Shown here piece by piece: positions 16,188 through 23,411 of a DNA stretch of 38,435 nt. The notes under the pieces were generated by a model, which saw only the letters and a list, made by a program, of their open reading frames with translations, did not search any database and was not told the DNA's origin. The translations under genes were made by a program, and so were the position numbers. Origin of the DNA: Alphaproteobacteria bacterium (GTDB lineage: Bacteria; Pseudomonadota; Alphaproteobacteria; SP197); contig JANQGO010000426.1 of NCBI GenBank assembly GCA_028277285.1, forward strand, positions 1-38,435. The letters run 5' to 3'. Position 1 is the stretch's first letter. Each line of letters starts with the position of its first letter.

Positions 16188-16423
16188 GAGCGGACGGCCA
16201 GACCTCCTTTCTCGCGATCGCCGGGTCGCGCGAGATCGTCGCGCGGTCGCTGAAGGTCGCGGTTGTGGTCGGTACCGTGCTGGTCGCGATCAACCAGGGC
16301 GACGCGATCGTCGACGGCGACCCCATCAATTGGTTCAAGCTGTGCCTGACCTATTGCGTGCCCTATGGCGTCGCGACCTATGCCGGCGTAAGGGCCAAGC
16401 AGGAGGCCGCGATGGCGCCCTAG
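16184..16423 (+). CDS. nrtS: NrtS-like small membrane protein, apparent CTG start
   Basis: A 79-codon frame ending TAG at 16421. The translation includes SLKVAVVVGTVLVAINQGD, then WFKLCLTYCVPYGVATYAG. This is the two-helix NrtS pattern (nitrate/nitrite transporter NrtS) with the conserved INxGD between helices. The frame is open only from 16124 and has no ATG, GTG or TTG before GTG 16265, which would delete half the first helix. The CTG at 16184 overlaps the PagL stop as CTGA and gives a full-length product, so I take it as the start. A -1 frameshift fusing it to PagL is the alternative. Its stop shares CTAG with the convergent thioesterase. Confidence 0.7.
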   Translation: MRADGQTSFLAIAGSREIVARSLKVAVVVGTVLVAINQGDAIVDGDPINWFKLCLTYCVPYGVATYAGVRAKQEAAMAP

Positions 16424-16845
16424 GTGTCGTCGACCAGCAGCGCCTCGAAACGCGGTCGCATATCGTCGGGAATGGGCGTTTTGGCCCGCGCGTCCAGATC
16501 AAAGTGGACGGTGGTCGTGGTCGCCGTGGCGACCAGAACGCCACCGTCGCCGCGATGCATGCGCGAGTGATAGGTCAGTGATGACGTGCCGATTTTGCGT
16601 ACGCCGCTGACGATGACCACGGGATCGTTGACGACCATCTCGTCGATAAAGGCGAGTTCCGCATGCACGTCGACAAAACCGCGCCTGTCGGCGCGCAGGC
16701 GCTCGGCGTCGTAGCCGGCGCGGGTCAGCATGTGCCAGCCCGCCTGATCGAACATGCCGTAGTACTGCACCGTGTTCATGTGGCCCTGGTGGTCGCAGTT
16801 CCAGGCGGTCACCATGCCGCGATAGGTTTCGATATAGCCGCTCAT
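16420..16845 (-). CDS. Hotdog-fold acyl-CoA thioesterase (4HBT/YbgC type)
   Basis: A 141-residue single hotdog domain. The signature WNCDHQGHMNTVQYYGMFDQAG has the catalytic Asp and the GHMN turn of the 4-hydroxybenzoyl-CoA thioesterase family, and SLTYHSRMHRGD with VATATTTTVHFD forms the remaining sheet. The expected reaction is hydrolysis of a short or medium acyl-CoA in the cytosol; the substrate is unknown. Its stop (TAG, minus strand, 16420-16422) overlaps the NrtS stop within CTAG. The start at 16845 lies 41 bases downstream of the HTH regulator's stop on the same strand, so cotranscription is possible. Confidence 0.85.
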   Translation of the reverse strand: MSGYIETYRGMVTAWNCDHQGHMNTVQYYGMFDQAGWHMLTRAGYDAERLRADRRGFVDVHAELAFIDEMVVNDPVVIVSGVRKIGTSSLTYHSRMHRGDGGVLVATATTTTVHFDLDARAKTPIPDDMRPRFEALLVDDT

Positions 16846-16886
16846 GAAGCGAGCTTGGCGCGAGGCCGGCCCCGGCGCAAGCGGCG

Positions 16887-17402
16887 CTATTCCGATTCCG
16901 GCGGCGTCTGGGCGGCGGGCCCGGCGATCCGCGCGATCGATGTCATCAGCGCCTCCTGGTTGCCCTGCAGCAGGATGTCCTTGCGGCGCATCTCCTCGGC
17001 GTGGCGCTCGCGCGTCTCGCTCAGTTCCTTCAGCAATCGCTCGACCTCGTTTTCCAGGCGCTCGAGCTGGCGGCGCAGGTCGCGCGCCCAGGCCTCCGCC
17101 AGGTCGTCATAGGCGGCGTTGGCCTGGTCGAGTTCGGCCCGGCTGATTGTGCCGTTCTGGGCCGGCGGCAAGGTTTCATCCGGCGCTTGTACAATACGTA
17201 CAGTATGGTTGAGCTCGTCCTCGTCCTGATAGCCCTCGGCGGCCACGTCGGCTTCGGTCAGCAGCACCAAGACACGCCGGCCTTTGCGCCGCGCCTCAAG
17301 GGATCCGCGGCGTATACGCTGTCGTACGGCGCCTTCGCTGATCCCGAGCTGTACCGCGGTATCTCTCACCGAGAGCTGATATCGAACCTGAGTGTCACTC
17401 AT
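16887..17402 (-). CDS. Helix-turn-helix DNA-binding protein with coiled-coil tail
   Basis: A 171-residue protein. Residues about 8-50 (YQLSVRDTAVQLGISEGAVR, then RIRRGSLEARRKGRRVLVLL) form an excisionase/MerR-like winged HTH (HTH_17 type). Residues about 90-150 (AWARDLRRQLERLENEVERL and on) form a charged coiled coil, probably for dimerisation. The layout recalls KfrA-like or phage/plasmid-type regulators. I use the ATG at 17402; an in-frame ATG at 17414 is possible if the message is leaderless. A perfect palindrome ends 15 bases upstream and a related site lies inside the gene, suggesting autoregulation. The local DNA is lower in GC than its neighbours, a hint of acquisition. Confidence 0.75.
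   Translation of the reverse strand: MSDTQVRYQLSVRDTAVQLGISEGAVRQRIRRGSLEARRKGRRVLVLLTEADVAAEGYQDEDELNHTVRIVQAPDETLPPAQNGTISRAELDQANAAYDDLAEAWARDLRRQLERLENEVERLLKELSETRERHAEEMRRKDILLQGNQEALMTSIARIAGPAAQTPPESE
17189..17201 (-). promoter_or_regulatory. Second copy of the HTH-gene operator core, inside the gene
   Basis: On the minus strand this reads GTACGTATTGTAC. It matches GTACGTATTGGAC at 17422-17434 on the plus strand in 12 of 13 bases. It lies within the coding sequence of the HTH regulator, about 220 bases from the upstream site. Paired sites like this allow looping repression, but binding is inferred only. Confidence 0.35.
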
Positions 17403-17417
17403 CCTAGCATGCATTTG

Positions 17418-17442
17418 TATAGTACGTATTGGACGTACTATA
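17418..17442. promoter_or_regulatory. Perfect palindrome, probable operator of the HTH regulator
   Basis: TATAGTACGT (17418-17427) and ACGTACTATA (17433-17442) are perfect 10-base arms around ATTGG. It begins 15 bases upstream of the regulator's ATG. On the minus strand the arm contains TATACA/TACTAT, which could be a -10 box, so a bound dimer would block transcription. The likely ligand is the adjacent HTH protein. Confidence 0.6.
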
Positions 17443-17689
17443 CGGACATACCGGGAAGATGCAAGCAGGTTTTTCGTTGCTTTGACACCTGGACGCCGCG
17501 TGCTGCCGGCGCGCTACGACATTAGGAGGCGAAGCCGGGTCACTATAACCATGCAGAATGCATATAAATGGAACGTTCGGTGTCAAATAGCCGTCATGAA
17601 ATCGGCGTTACAAGACAGAGGTCTGCGATCGGTGGCAAGATAACCAACGATCGATCCAAGCGTTGTTTCGTGACGCACCGGAGGCCCAT
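17443..17689 (+). other. Lower-GC intergenic region between HTH regulator and amidase
   Basis: About 247 bases with no convincing gene. A TTGACA hexamer near 17480 has no -10 at normal distance. A 30-codon frame from ATG 17551 (MQNAYKWNVRC...) lacks a nearby ribosome-binding site and matches nothing I know. ATGCA-GAA-TGCAT at 17551-17563 is a small inverted repeat. Base composition is visibly richer in A and T than flanking genes. Confidence 0.4.
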
Positions 17690-19105
17690 GTGGACCTTTG
17701 CAATCTCGACCTTGTCGCCCTCAGTGCGCTGATCGCGCGTGGCGAGGCCACCAGCCGGGAGGTCGTCGGCGCCCATCTCGACCGGCTCGAGGCCGTCGAG
17801 CCGGCGATCAACGGCATGGTGCAGCAGCGGCCCGAATGGTCCCGCGACCTGGCGGCCGACCGGGATCAGGCGCCGTCCTCCGGTCCGTTCTGGGGATTGC
17901 CCTATGCGGTCAAGGACTGCCTGGAGGTCGACGGCTGGATCACGACGTTCGGCACGAAGGGCTATGCCGATCATATCTCCGAACTCAGCGCCACGGTCGT
18001 CAAGCGGTTGGATGCGGCCGGCGGCGTCTTTCTGGGGCTGACCAACGCGCCGGAGCTAGGCACCTCGATCGAGACCGACAACCTGATCTACGGGCGCACC
18101 AACAACCCCATCGATCTGGACCGGACCCCGGGCGGCAGCACCGGCGGCGGCGCGGCGCTGGTCAAGGCCGGCGCCCTTCCTTTCGTCATCGGCAGCGACT
18201 TCGGCGGCGGCAGCCGGAATACGGCGAACTGCTGCGGTCTGTTCGCCCATCGCCCCTCACTGGGCCGGGTGTCGGCGGCCGGCTACCTGTTCGGCTGTTC
18301 CGGCATGAAGGGCCAGATGTGCCGGGTCGCTCCGCTCGCGCGCAGCGTCCGCGATCTGGAGATGGTGTTTCAGGTGATCGGCGGCAGCGACCCGGACGAT
18401 CCGAAAACCGACGGGGTCGCCGCCCGTCCGGCGGCGCCGCGCCAAAACGGCGCCAGAATTGCCCTGGTCAGCGGCAGCCCGGCGGCACCGCCGGAACCGG
18501 AAATTGTCGAAGCGATCAAGACCTTCGGCGCGGCGCTCGAGCCGATGCACCATGTCGAGACGCCGGATCTGGACAGCCTGTTTGCCGAGGGCGGCGACAT
18601 CGCCTATGGCCTGTTCAGCGCCGATGCCGGCCATCTGCTGCGCCAGGCGGTCGAGACCGTGACCGGTCTGGACGCCATGTCGCCTTCCATGGCGTTCTGG
18701 CTGGAAAGCGTCGGCAAACTGCAGGAACGCCCGGCCAGCGACTTCATCGTCCTGATGAGCCGCTGGGAGGCGTTCCGCCTGACGGTCAACCGGCTGTTCG
18801 AGACCTATGACTTCCTCATTTGTCCCGCGGCGCCGACGGTCGCGCCACGCCACGGCGAGACACTTGACGAGGGGTTCTTCTGGCGGGCGATCGCCTACAC
18901 GACGCCGTTCTCGCTGACCGCATCGCCGGTCCTGGTCGTGCCGGCCGGGATCGGCAGGGACGGGCTGCCGTTCTGCCTCCAGATCGTGGCGCCGTCCTGG
19001 GCCGACGAAACGCTGCTTGCCTTCGGCCGCTCGCTTCAGGAGGGCGAGGGCGAGGCCCGCGGCCTGATCGAACGCGCGCTCGCGGTCCCGGTTCAGGTCG
19101 GCTGA
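17690..19105 (+). CDS. Amidase signature-family protein with altered nucleophile motif
   Basis: A 471-residue amidase-signature protein (Pfam PF01425). The start is GTG 17690 with GGAGG five bases before it; the longer TTG start at 17663 lacks a site. The catalytic Lys is K75 in YAVKDCLEVDG and the cis-Ser is S150 in GGSTGGGAAL. The nucleophile motif, normally D-x-G-G-S-[IV]-R, reads D170-F-G-G-G-S-R176. Gly therefore stands at the nucleophile position and the Ser is shifted by one. Family members hydrolyse amides to acid and ammonia through Ser-cisSer-Lys. It may be inactive, use S175, or have changed chemistry. It is convergent with the amidohydrolase, 16 bases apart. Confidence 0.85.
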   Translation: MDLCNLDLVALSALIARGEATSREVVGAHLDRLEAVEPAINGMVQQRPEWSRDLAADRDQAPSSGPFWGLPYAVKDCLEVDGWITTFGTKGYADHISELSATVVKRLDAAGGVFLGLTNAPELGTSIETDNLIYGRTNNPIDLDRTPGGSTGGGAALVKAGALPFVIGSDFGGGSRNTANCCGLFAHRPSLGRVSAAGYLFGCSGMKGQMCRVAPLARSVRDLEMVFQVIGGSDPDDPKTDGVAARPAAPRQNGARIALVSGSPAAPPEPEIVEAIKTFGAALEPMHHVETPDLDSLFAEGGDIAYGLFSADAGHLLRQAVETVTGLDAMSPSMAFWLESVGKLQERPASDFIVLMSRWEAFRLTVNRLFETYDFLICPAAPTVAPRHGETLDEGFFWRAIAYTTPFSLTASPVLVVPAGIGRDGLPFCLQIVAPSWADETLLAFGRSLQEGEGEARGLIERALAVPVQVG

Positions 19106-19107
19106 CC

Positions 19108-19121
19108 GGCCGGAAACGGCC
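19108..19121. terminator. GAAA-capped hairpin between convergent genes
   Basis: GGCCG (19108-19112) and CGGCC (19117-19121) pair around a GAAA tetraloop and fill the 16-base gap between the convergent amidase and amidohydrolase stops. No T-run follows on either strand, so termination strength is doubtful; it may protect 3' ends instead. Confidence 0.35.
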
Positions 19122-20537
19122 CTAAGACGCCGCGGCCACCTTGGTGTTGTAGGCGTCCCACAGTACGCCGGTGTCGAGGCGCCCATGGGCATCGTCGAGA
19201 TAGGCGCGCGAGTTATCGAGATCACGCGCAACGGCCTTGATGTCAGCATCCAGCAGGACGCCGTGGCGTTTCAGCACCCGCCCGGCGATCAGCACCGTAT
19301 CGACGTCGCGGCCGTTGGCCTGCAGGACGGCGATCTGTTCGGGCTCGGCGCCGGACATCATGCCGACCCGTTCGCGCGACAGCAGGATGATGTCGGCCTG
19401 TTTGCCGGGCGTCAGGCTGCCGATCCTGTCGTCCAGGCTGAGCGACCGGGCGCCGCCCATGGTGGCGATCTCCAGCATGTCGCGGGTCAAAAGCGCCACA
19501 TCCGTCGGCGCGATGCCCTGCTGGTCCATCAGCCGCGCCCTGGAGCCGCGCCCGACTTTCAGCGTCATCTGCATGTGACGGAACATGTCGCCCGCCAGGC
19601 TGCCGACGGAATCGGCGCCCAGGCTCACCGTGACGCCATGCTGAAGGGCGCGCCAGGTGACGGGATCGGCGCCCTGGCCAAGCTCGCTCTCGACCGAGAC
19701 CACGATCTTGACGCCCGTTTCCGCCAGCGTATCGAGCTCCCCATCGGTAAAGCTCTGGCCGTGGGAAAACAGGATGTCCGGCCCCAGAAGGCCGTGGTCG
19801 CGCAGATTGTCGACAAGGGTCGCGCCCTTGCTCAGCGCGCCGGAGCCTGCATGGGTGGTTAGGGTGCGCACGCCGAGTTCGCGGGCGAGCCCCAGATCGT
19901 GCGCCGCGCAGGCGAAAGGCAGGAACTCCAGATTGCGGGCGGTGATGCCCATTGTGACGCGGGCGTCATCGCTTGCCAGCCGGCCGTTGCGCAGGCGAAA
20001 GGCCTCTTCGCGATGCCAGGGCAGGGTGGGCGACATCGCCTCGGCGCCGGCCGCGCCGTCAAAATCCGGCGGCCCTTCGAGACCAAAGGCGAAGACGGTG
20101 CGCAGACCGCTCTTGTCCAAGGCGTCCAGACTGGCATCGGCAAGGCCTTCGCGGACGCTGCAATCGTGGAAGTCCAGCACCGTGGTGACGCCCGCATCGA
20201 TTGCCTCCAGCGCGCCGGCATAGGCCGCGATGTGGCTGTCTTCGGGCCGGTAGAGCGGCCGGCGGCCCCAGAACGTCTCGACCAGATAGCTCGACCATGT
20301 GCCGTCGGAGATGAACCCGCGCAACAGCGTCATCCACAGATGACGGTGACAACAGACAAGACCGGGCATGGCGATCATGCCGCCGGCATCGATCGGCGCC
20401 GCGTCATCGACGCCGAGGTCGGTCCCGATCGCGGCGATGCGGTCGTCCTCGATCAGGATGTCGGCGCGACGTTGGGTGCCGATCTCCGGATCGACCGAGA
20501 TCACACAGGCATCTCGTATGATTTGTTTGGCACCCAC
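19122..20537 (-). CDS. Amidohydrolase of the SsnA/AtzB/chlorohydrolase type
   Basis: A 471-residue metal-dependent hydrolase of the amidohydrolase superfamily. The family's N-terminal strand region ends in MPGLVCCHRHLWMTLLRG with metal ligands H64 and H66. Further ligands follow in TLTTHAGSG, ILFSHGQSF and the GADSVGS aspartate near residue 310, where the usual motif is GTDS. The C-terminal LTPGKQADIILLSRE is the family closing motif. Relatives deaminate or dechlorinate purine, pyrimidine and triazine rings (8-oxoguanine deaminase, AtzB, TrzN). The enzyme is cytosolic. It is divergent from the ureohydrolase, with 171 bases between starts, and convergent with the amidase. The substrate is probably a heterocyclic amine (inference). 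Confidence 0.88.
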   Translation of the reverse strand: MGAKQIIRDACVISVDPEIGTQRRADILIEDDRIAAIGTDLGVDDAAPIDAGGMIAMPGLVCCHRHLWMTLLRGFISDGTWSSYLVETFWGRRPLYRPEDSHIAAYAGALEAIDAGVTTVLDFHDCSVREGLADASLDALDKSGLRTVFAFGLEGPPDFDGAAGAEAMSPTLPWHREEAFRLRNGRLASDDARVTMGITARNLEFLPFACAAHDLGLARELGVRTLTTHAGSGALSKGATLVDNLRDHGLLGPDILFSHGQSFTDGELDTLAETGVKIVVSVESELGQGADPVTWRALQHGVTVSLGADSVGSLAGDMFRHMQMTLKVGRGSRARLMDQQGIAPTDVALLTRDMLEIATMGGARSLSLDDRIGSLTPGKQADIILLSRERVGMMSGAEPEQIAVLQANGRDVDTVLIAGRVLKRHGVLLDADIKAVARDLDNSRAYLDDAHGRLDTGVLWDAYNTKVAAAS

Positions 20538-20708
20538 GATGTCCTCGAAGACTGTTGTTGCGCCCGATGTCCCGAACCTAGTCCAAGCAACCGTGAAGGA
20601 CCACGTCGTCCACCATCAATGCGCCGCATCGACCACATGGCGATTGATGCAAGGGCCGCCAGCCACTAGCGTGCTGGACCAAGACTGAGAACGTCACGGG
20701 GGAGCATC

Positions 20709-21893
20709 ATGCCTGATCCGAAGTCGGGGGAGTTACGCGGCAACCGCAACCTGAAGCGGCTGGGGAAGATCTCCCAGACCAAACAGGAAGAAGAGATCGC
20801 CAGGACCCTGGAGCTGGGGCTGGAGGCCGCGGACTCGATCCACGACCGGACGATCTCGCTGTTCAGCCGCGGCCATCTTCCCGCCTTCGCCGGCATCAAC
20901 ACCTTCATGAAGTCGCCCTATTGCGAGGACATCAAGAAGGTCGGCGACTATGAGGCGGCCTTCGTCGGCGTGCCGTTTGATACCGGCACCACCTATCGTC
21001 CGGGGACCCGGTTCGGGCCCCAGGCGGTTAGGCGTATCTCCGCCGTCTATGACGGCTATTCGGTCGACGGCGGGGTCGACCTGCCCGAGGAACTCGACAT
21101 GTGCGATGCCGGCGACATCTTTGTCATTCCCGGCAATATCGAGAAGACTTTCGATCAGGTCAGCCTTGCGGTTTCCCACGTCTATACGTCCGGCGCGTTT
21201 CCGATCCTGGTCGGCGGCGACCATTCGCTCGGCTATCCGAACGTGCGCGGCATCGCGCCCCATATCGACGGCAATGTCGGCATCATCCATTTCGACCGCC
21301 ATATCGACATGGCCGACATGGACATGGACGAGCGCATGCACACGACGCCCTGGTACTGGACGTCCCATGGCCATGAGAGCGTCGACAGGAGCGCCTCGCA
21401 CCACGCCCACACCCACATGCATGACGTCGGGCTCGCCAACTGCCCGCCGAAGAACCTGGTTCAGATCGGTATCGGCGGCTGGTACGGCTCGCGCCGGGGC
21501 TCCGAGATCGCCAACGAGCGCGGCACCAGCGTCATGACCATGACCGATGTCGAGGAACTGGGCACCAAGAAGGCCGCCGAAATGGCCTTGGAACTCGCCT
21601 GGAAAGGCGCCAAGGCGGTCTATCTGTCGTTCGACATCGACTCGATCGATCCCGGCTTCGCCCCCGGGACCGGCACGCCCGAACCCGGCGGTTTCACGCC
21701 GCGCGAGGCGCTGGAGATGGTGCGTCTGATCGCGCGCGAAGGCCTGTGTGGCATGGAGGTCGTCGAGGTCTCGCCGCCCTATGACGTCAACGACAACACG
21801 GCCCAGCTTGCCTGCCGTGTGATTCTGGATACCCTCGGCACCATGGTTGTCGAAGGCAAACTCGGCCATCGCGATCAGGTGATGTCCGACTAA
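20709..21893 (+). CDS. Ureohydrolase (agmatinase/guanidine-hydrolase type) with His-rich insert
   Basis: A 394-residue binuclear-metal ureohydrolase. Metal ligands are H172 (VGGDHS), D196/H198/D200 in FDRHID (usual form DAHxD), and D309/D311 in SFDIDSIDP. An N-terminal extension of about 80 residues precedes the domain, whereas SpeB agmatinases are near 300 residues. Length, extension and the DRHxD variant recall cyanobacterial guanidine hydrolase (from memory). Between the metal motifs, residues 219-239 hold seven His (220, 222, 231, 232, 234, 236, 238), an insertion I do not know from the family. Products would be urea plus ammonia or an amine. A small His-containing membrane protein follows after 39 bases. 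Confidence 0.87.
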   Translation: MPDPKSGELRGNRNLKRLGKISQTKQEEEIARTLELGLEAADSIHDRTISLFSRGHLPAFAGINTFMKSPYCEDIKKVGDYEAAFVGVPFDTGTTYRPGTRFGPQAVRRISAVYDGYSVDGGVDLPEELDMCDAGDIFVIPGNIEKTFDQVSLAVSHVYTSGAFPILVGGDHSLGYPNVRGIAPHIDGNVGIIHFDRHIDMADMDMDERMHTTPWYWTSHGHESVDRSASHHAHTHMHDVGLANCPPKNLVQIGIGGWYGSRRGSEIANERGTSVMTMTDVEELGTKKAAEMALELAWKGAKAVYLSFDIDSIDPGFAPGTGTPEPGGFTPREALEMVRLIAREGLCGMEVVEVSPPYDVNDNTAQLACRVILDTLGTMVVEGKLGHRDQVMSD

Positions 21894-21932
21894 CCCGCAC
21901 CCACATCCAACCCTAGAGAAGGACATATCTCG

Positions 21933-22142
21933 ATGACGTTGTTCACCCGTTCGATCGCCGCCGCCCTGGCCACGGTTCTGCCGGGCCTGTTCGCCGTTTC
22001 CGCCCATGCCCACGAGACGGCGGGCGCGCCCCACTGGCACTTTGGCGATGTCGTCATCTATGCGCTGCCCATACTGGCCGCTGTCGTCGGCTTGGTCGCC
22101 CTCGTCGCCTTTGTGGTGAAGCGCGGGCGGGATCGTCGCTAA
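21933..22142 (+). CDS. Small membrane protein with periplasmic histidines
   Basis: A 69-residue protein: a signal-like segment (residues 8-25, ending VSAHA), a short His-containing periplasmic stretch (HAHETAGAPHWHFGD, five His), one transmembrane helix (about 41-63) and a basic cytoplasmic end KRGRDRR. I do not recognise a family. Its position 39 bases after a ureohydrolase that itself has a His-rich loop suggests one transcript and a possible metal-handling role; this is inference. AGAAGGAC lies about ten bases before the ATG and supports translation. Confidence 0.65.
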   Translation: MTLFTRSIAAALATVLPGLFAVSAHAHETAGAPHWHFGDVVIYALPILAAVVGLVALVAFVVKRGRDRR

Positions 22143-22237
22143 CGTCAGGCTCTAGAGGCGCGCATCCCCTTCATAGGTGGCGCGCGCCCTTACCTGTGCT
22201 AGCGTGGCCATGCCGAACATGCGACATTGCGACGGCC

Positions 22238-22660
22238 ATGGCACCTGACATCGAGCGATCGGTCTGCGAAGCCTTCGATGCCGCGCCCGCGGCGGTTCGC
22301 CCGGGTATGCTGGCCCTGCGCGCGCTGATCTTCGAAACCGCCGCTGCCATCGAAGGCGTCGGGCCATTGACGGAGACGCTCAAATGGGGCGAGCCCGCCT
22401 ATCTGACCGAGACGTCGAAGAGCGGCACGACGATCCGGATCGGCTGGAAGAAGGCCGCGCCGAGCCGCTACGCGCTCTATTTCAACTGCAATACCAGCCT
22501 GATCGAGACGTTCCGGGCCCAGTTTGGCGATGACCTGGCGTTCGAAGGCAACCGCGCCGTCGTCTTCGACAAGGATGACGTTTTGCCAACCAAGGCGGTG
22601 ACGTCATGCATCGCATCGGCGCTGACCTACCACCGCGACAAGAAGGCGGCAGCGCGTTAA
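22238..22660 (+). CDS. DUF1801-family protein
   Basis: Starting at ATG 22238 (MAPDIERSVCEAF), 140 residues. The family signature is clear: TLKWGEPAYLTETSKSGTTI near residue 50, YALYFNCNTSL, and the late RAVVFDKDD. DUF1801 (YdhG-like) proteins are small cytosolic proteins with an iron-chaperone-like fold and no agreed function. The longer frame from 22196 adds 14 residues with no homology. It is separated by 61 bases from the DUF6134 gene and may or may not be on the same transcript. Confidence 0.8.
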   Translation: MAPDIERSVCEAFDAAPAAVRPGMLALRALIFETAAAIEGVGPLTETLKWGEPAYLTETSKSGTTIRIGWKKAAPSRYALYFNCNTSLIETFRAQFGDDLAFEGNRAVVFDKDDVLPTKAVTSCIASALTYHRDKKAAAR

Positions 22661-22687
22661 CGCCCGTTCCCTGTGCGGAAACCCCAG

Positions 22688-22717
22688 CGATCCGGCACCG
22701 GGAAACCGCCGTAACAC
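22688..22717 (+). promoter_or_regulatory. Weak RpoE-like promoter candidate upstream of the DUF6134 operon
   Basis: CGATCC (22688-22693), 18 bases, then TAACAC (22712-22717) matches TGATCC-N18-TAA at most positions. The -10 ends only four bases before the ATG at 22722, so the transcript would be leaderless or would start after that ATG. That weakens the call. Confidence 0.25.
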
Positions 22718-22721
22718 CATC

Positions 22722-23411
22722 ATGCATGCGCACAACCGCTGGACGCCAACCCGCCTGTTTGCCGCCGCGCTGGCGTTCAGCCTGATGATCGTGGTGCCTC
22801 AGGCTGCGCCGCCAAAGGCCGAGCAACCCGATCGCGAAGCCCTTTGGTTCGATGTATTGCGTGACGGTGAGCCGATTGGCCATCACAGTGTCGGGTTTCG
22901 ACGGGTGGGGGACGAACTGCATGTCGATATCGAGATCGCGTTGGCGGTCAATTTCGGCTTCATCACGGTGTTTCGCTATGAGCACACGAACCGTGAGATC
23001 TGGCGCGACGGACAATTGATGGCGATTGAGACGTCGACTAACGACAATGGCGAACGGCACTGGCTCAAGGGCGAAGCGCGTGATGCCGGGTTCGTCGTCG
23101 AGAGCTCGGCCGGCAGTTATGTCGCGCCGACGACGATCGTGCCGACCAGTTACTGGAACATGAGCCTGGTCGAGCAGGATCAGTTGTTGGATACGCAGTC
23201 CGGTCGCCTGATCGCGGTCGACGTGGCGGCTGCCGGCGATGAGACAATCGTGCTTGCCGGGCAGCCGGTCGATACCAGGCGCTACGATCTGTCAGGCGAG
23301 CTCGACGCCACGCTTTGGTACACCGCGGCCGGCGCGTGGGCGCAGTTCCGTTTCGACGGTCGCGGCGATGATATCGTCTATCGGCTCCGGACAGTTGATG
23401 ACAGCGGCTGA
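22722..23411 (+). CDS. Exported DUF6134-like protein
   Basis: A 229-residue protein with a signal peptide (hydrophobic run about 11-29, MHAHNRWTPTRLFAAALAF...). The mature part is beta-rich: WFDVLRDGEPIGHHSVGFRR, VNFGFITVFRYEHTNREIW, and SYWNMSLVEQDQLLDTQSGRL, the pattern of the DUF6134 family. This family is frequently found beside stress-linked SDR and lipid genes (from memory) and may act in the periplasm. The last 14 bases overlap the start of the SDR gene, so they are cotranscribed. The function is unknown. Confidence 0.72.
   Translation: MHAHNRWTPTRLFAAALAFSLMIVVPQAAPPKAEQPDREALWFDVLRDGEPIGHHSVGFRRVGDELHVDIEIALAVNFGFITVFRYEHTNREIWRDGQLMAIETSTNDNGERHWLKGEARDAGFVVESSAGSYVAPTTIVPTSYWNMSLVEQDQLLDTQSGRLIAVDVAAAGDETIVLAGQPVDTRRYDLSGELDATLWYTAAGAWAQFRFDGRGDDIVYRLRTVDDSG

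Noticed and set aside
17551-17643. 30-codon small gene in the HTH-amidase gap
   Set aside because: No ribosome-binding site at useful distance, no recognisable product; kept only as a remark in the intergenic entry.
20538-20708. Guanidine riboswitch before the ureohydrolase
   Set aside because: I looked for ykkC-type and mini-ykkC ACGR-loop features and found no convincing pairing. A covariance-model search (Infernal against the guanidine riboswitch families) would decide.
20733-22040. 435-codon minus-strand frame opposite the ureohydrolase
   Set aside because: Composition typical of antisense frames in GC-rich DNA; the His-rich product is the mirror of Asp/Met codons in the real gene.
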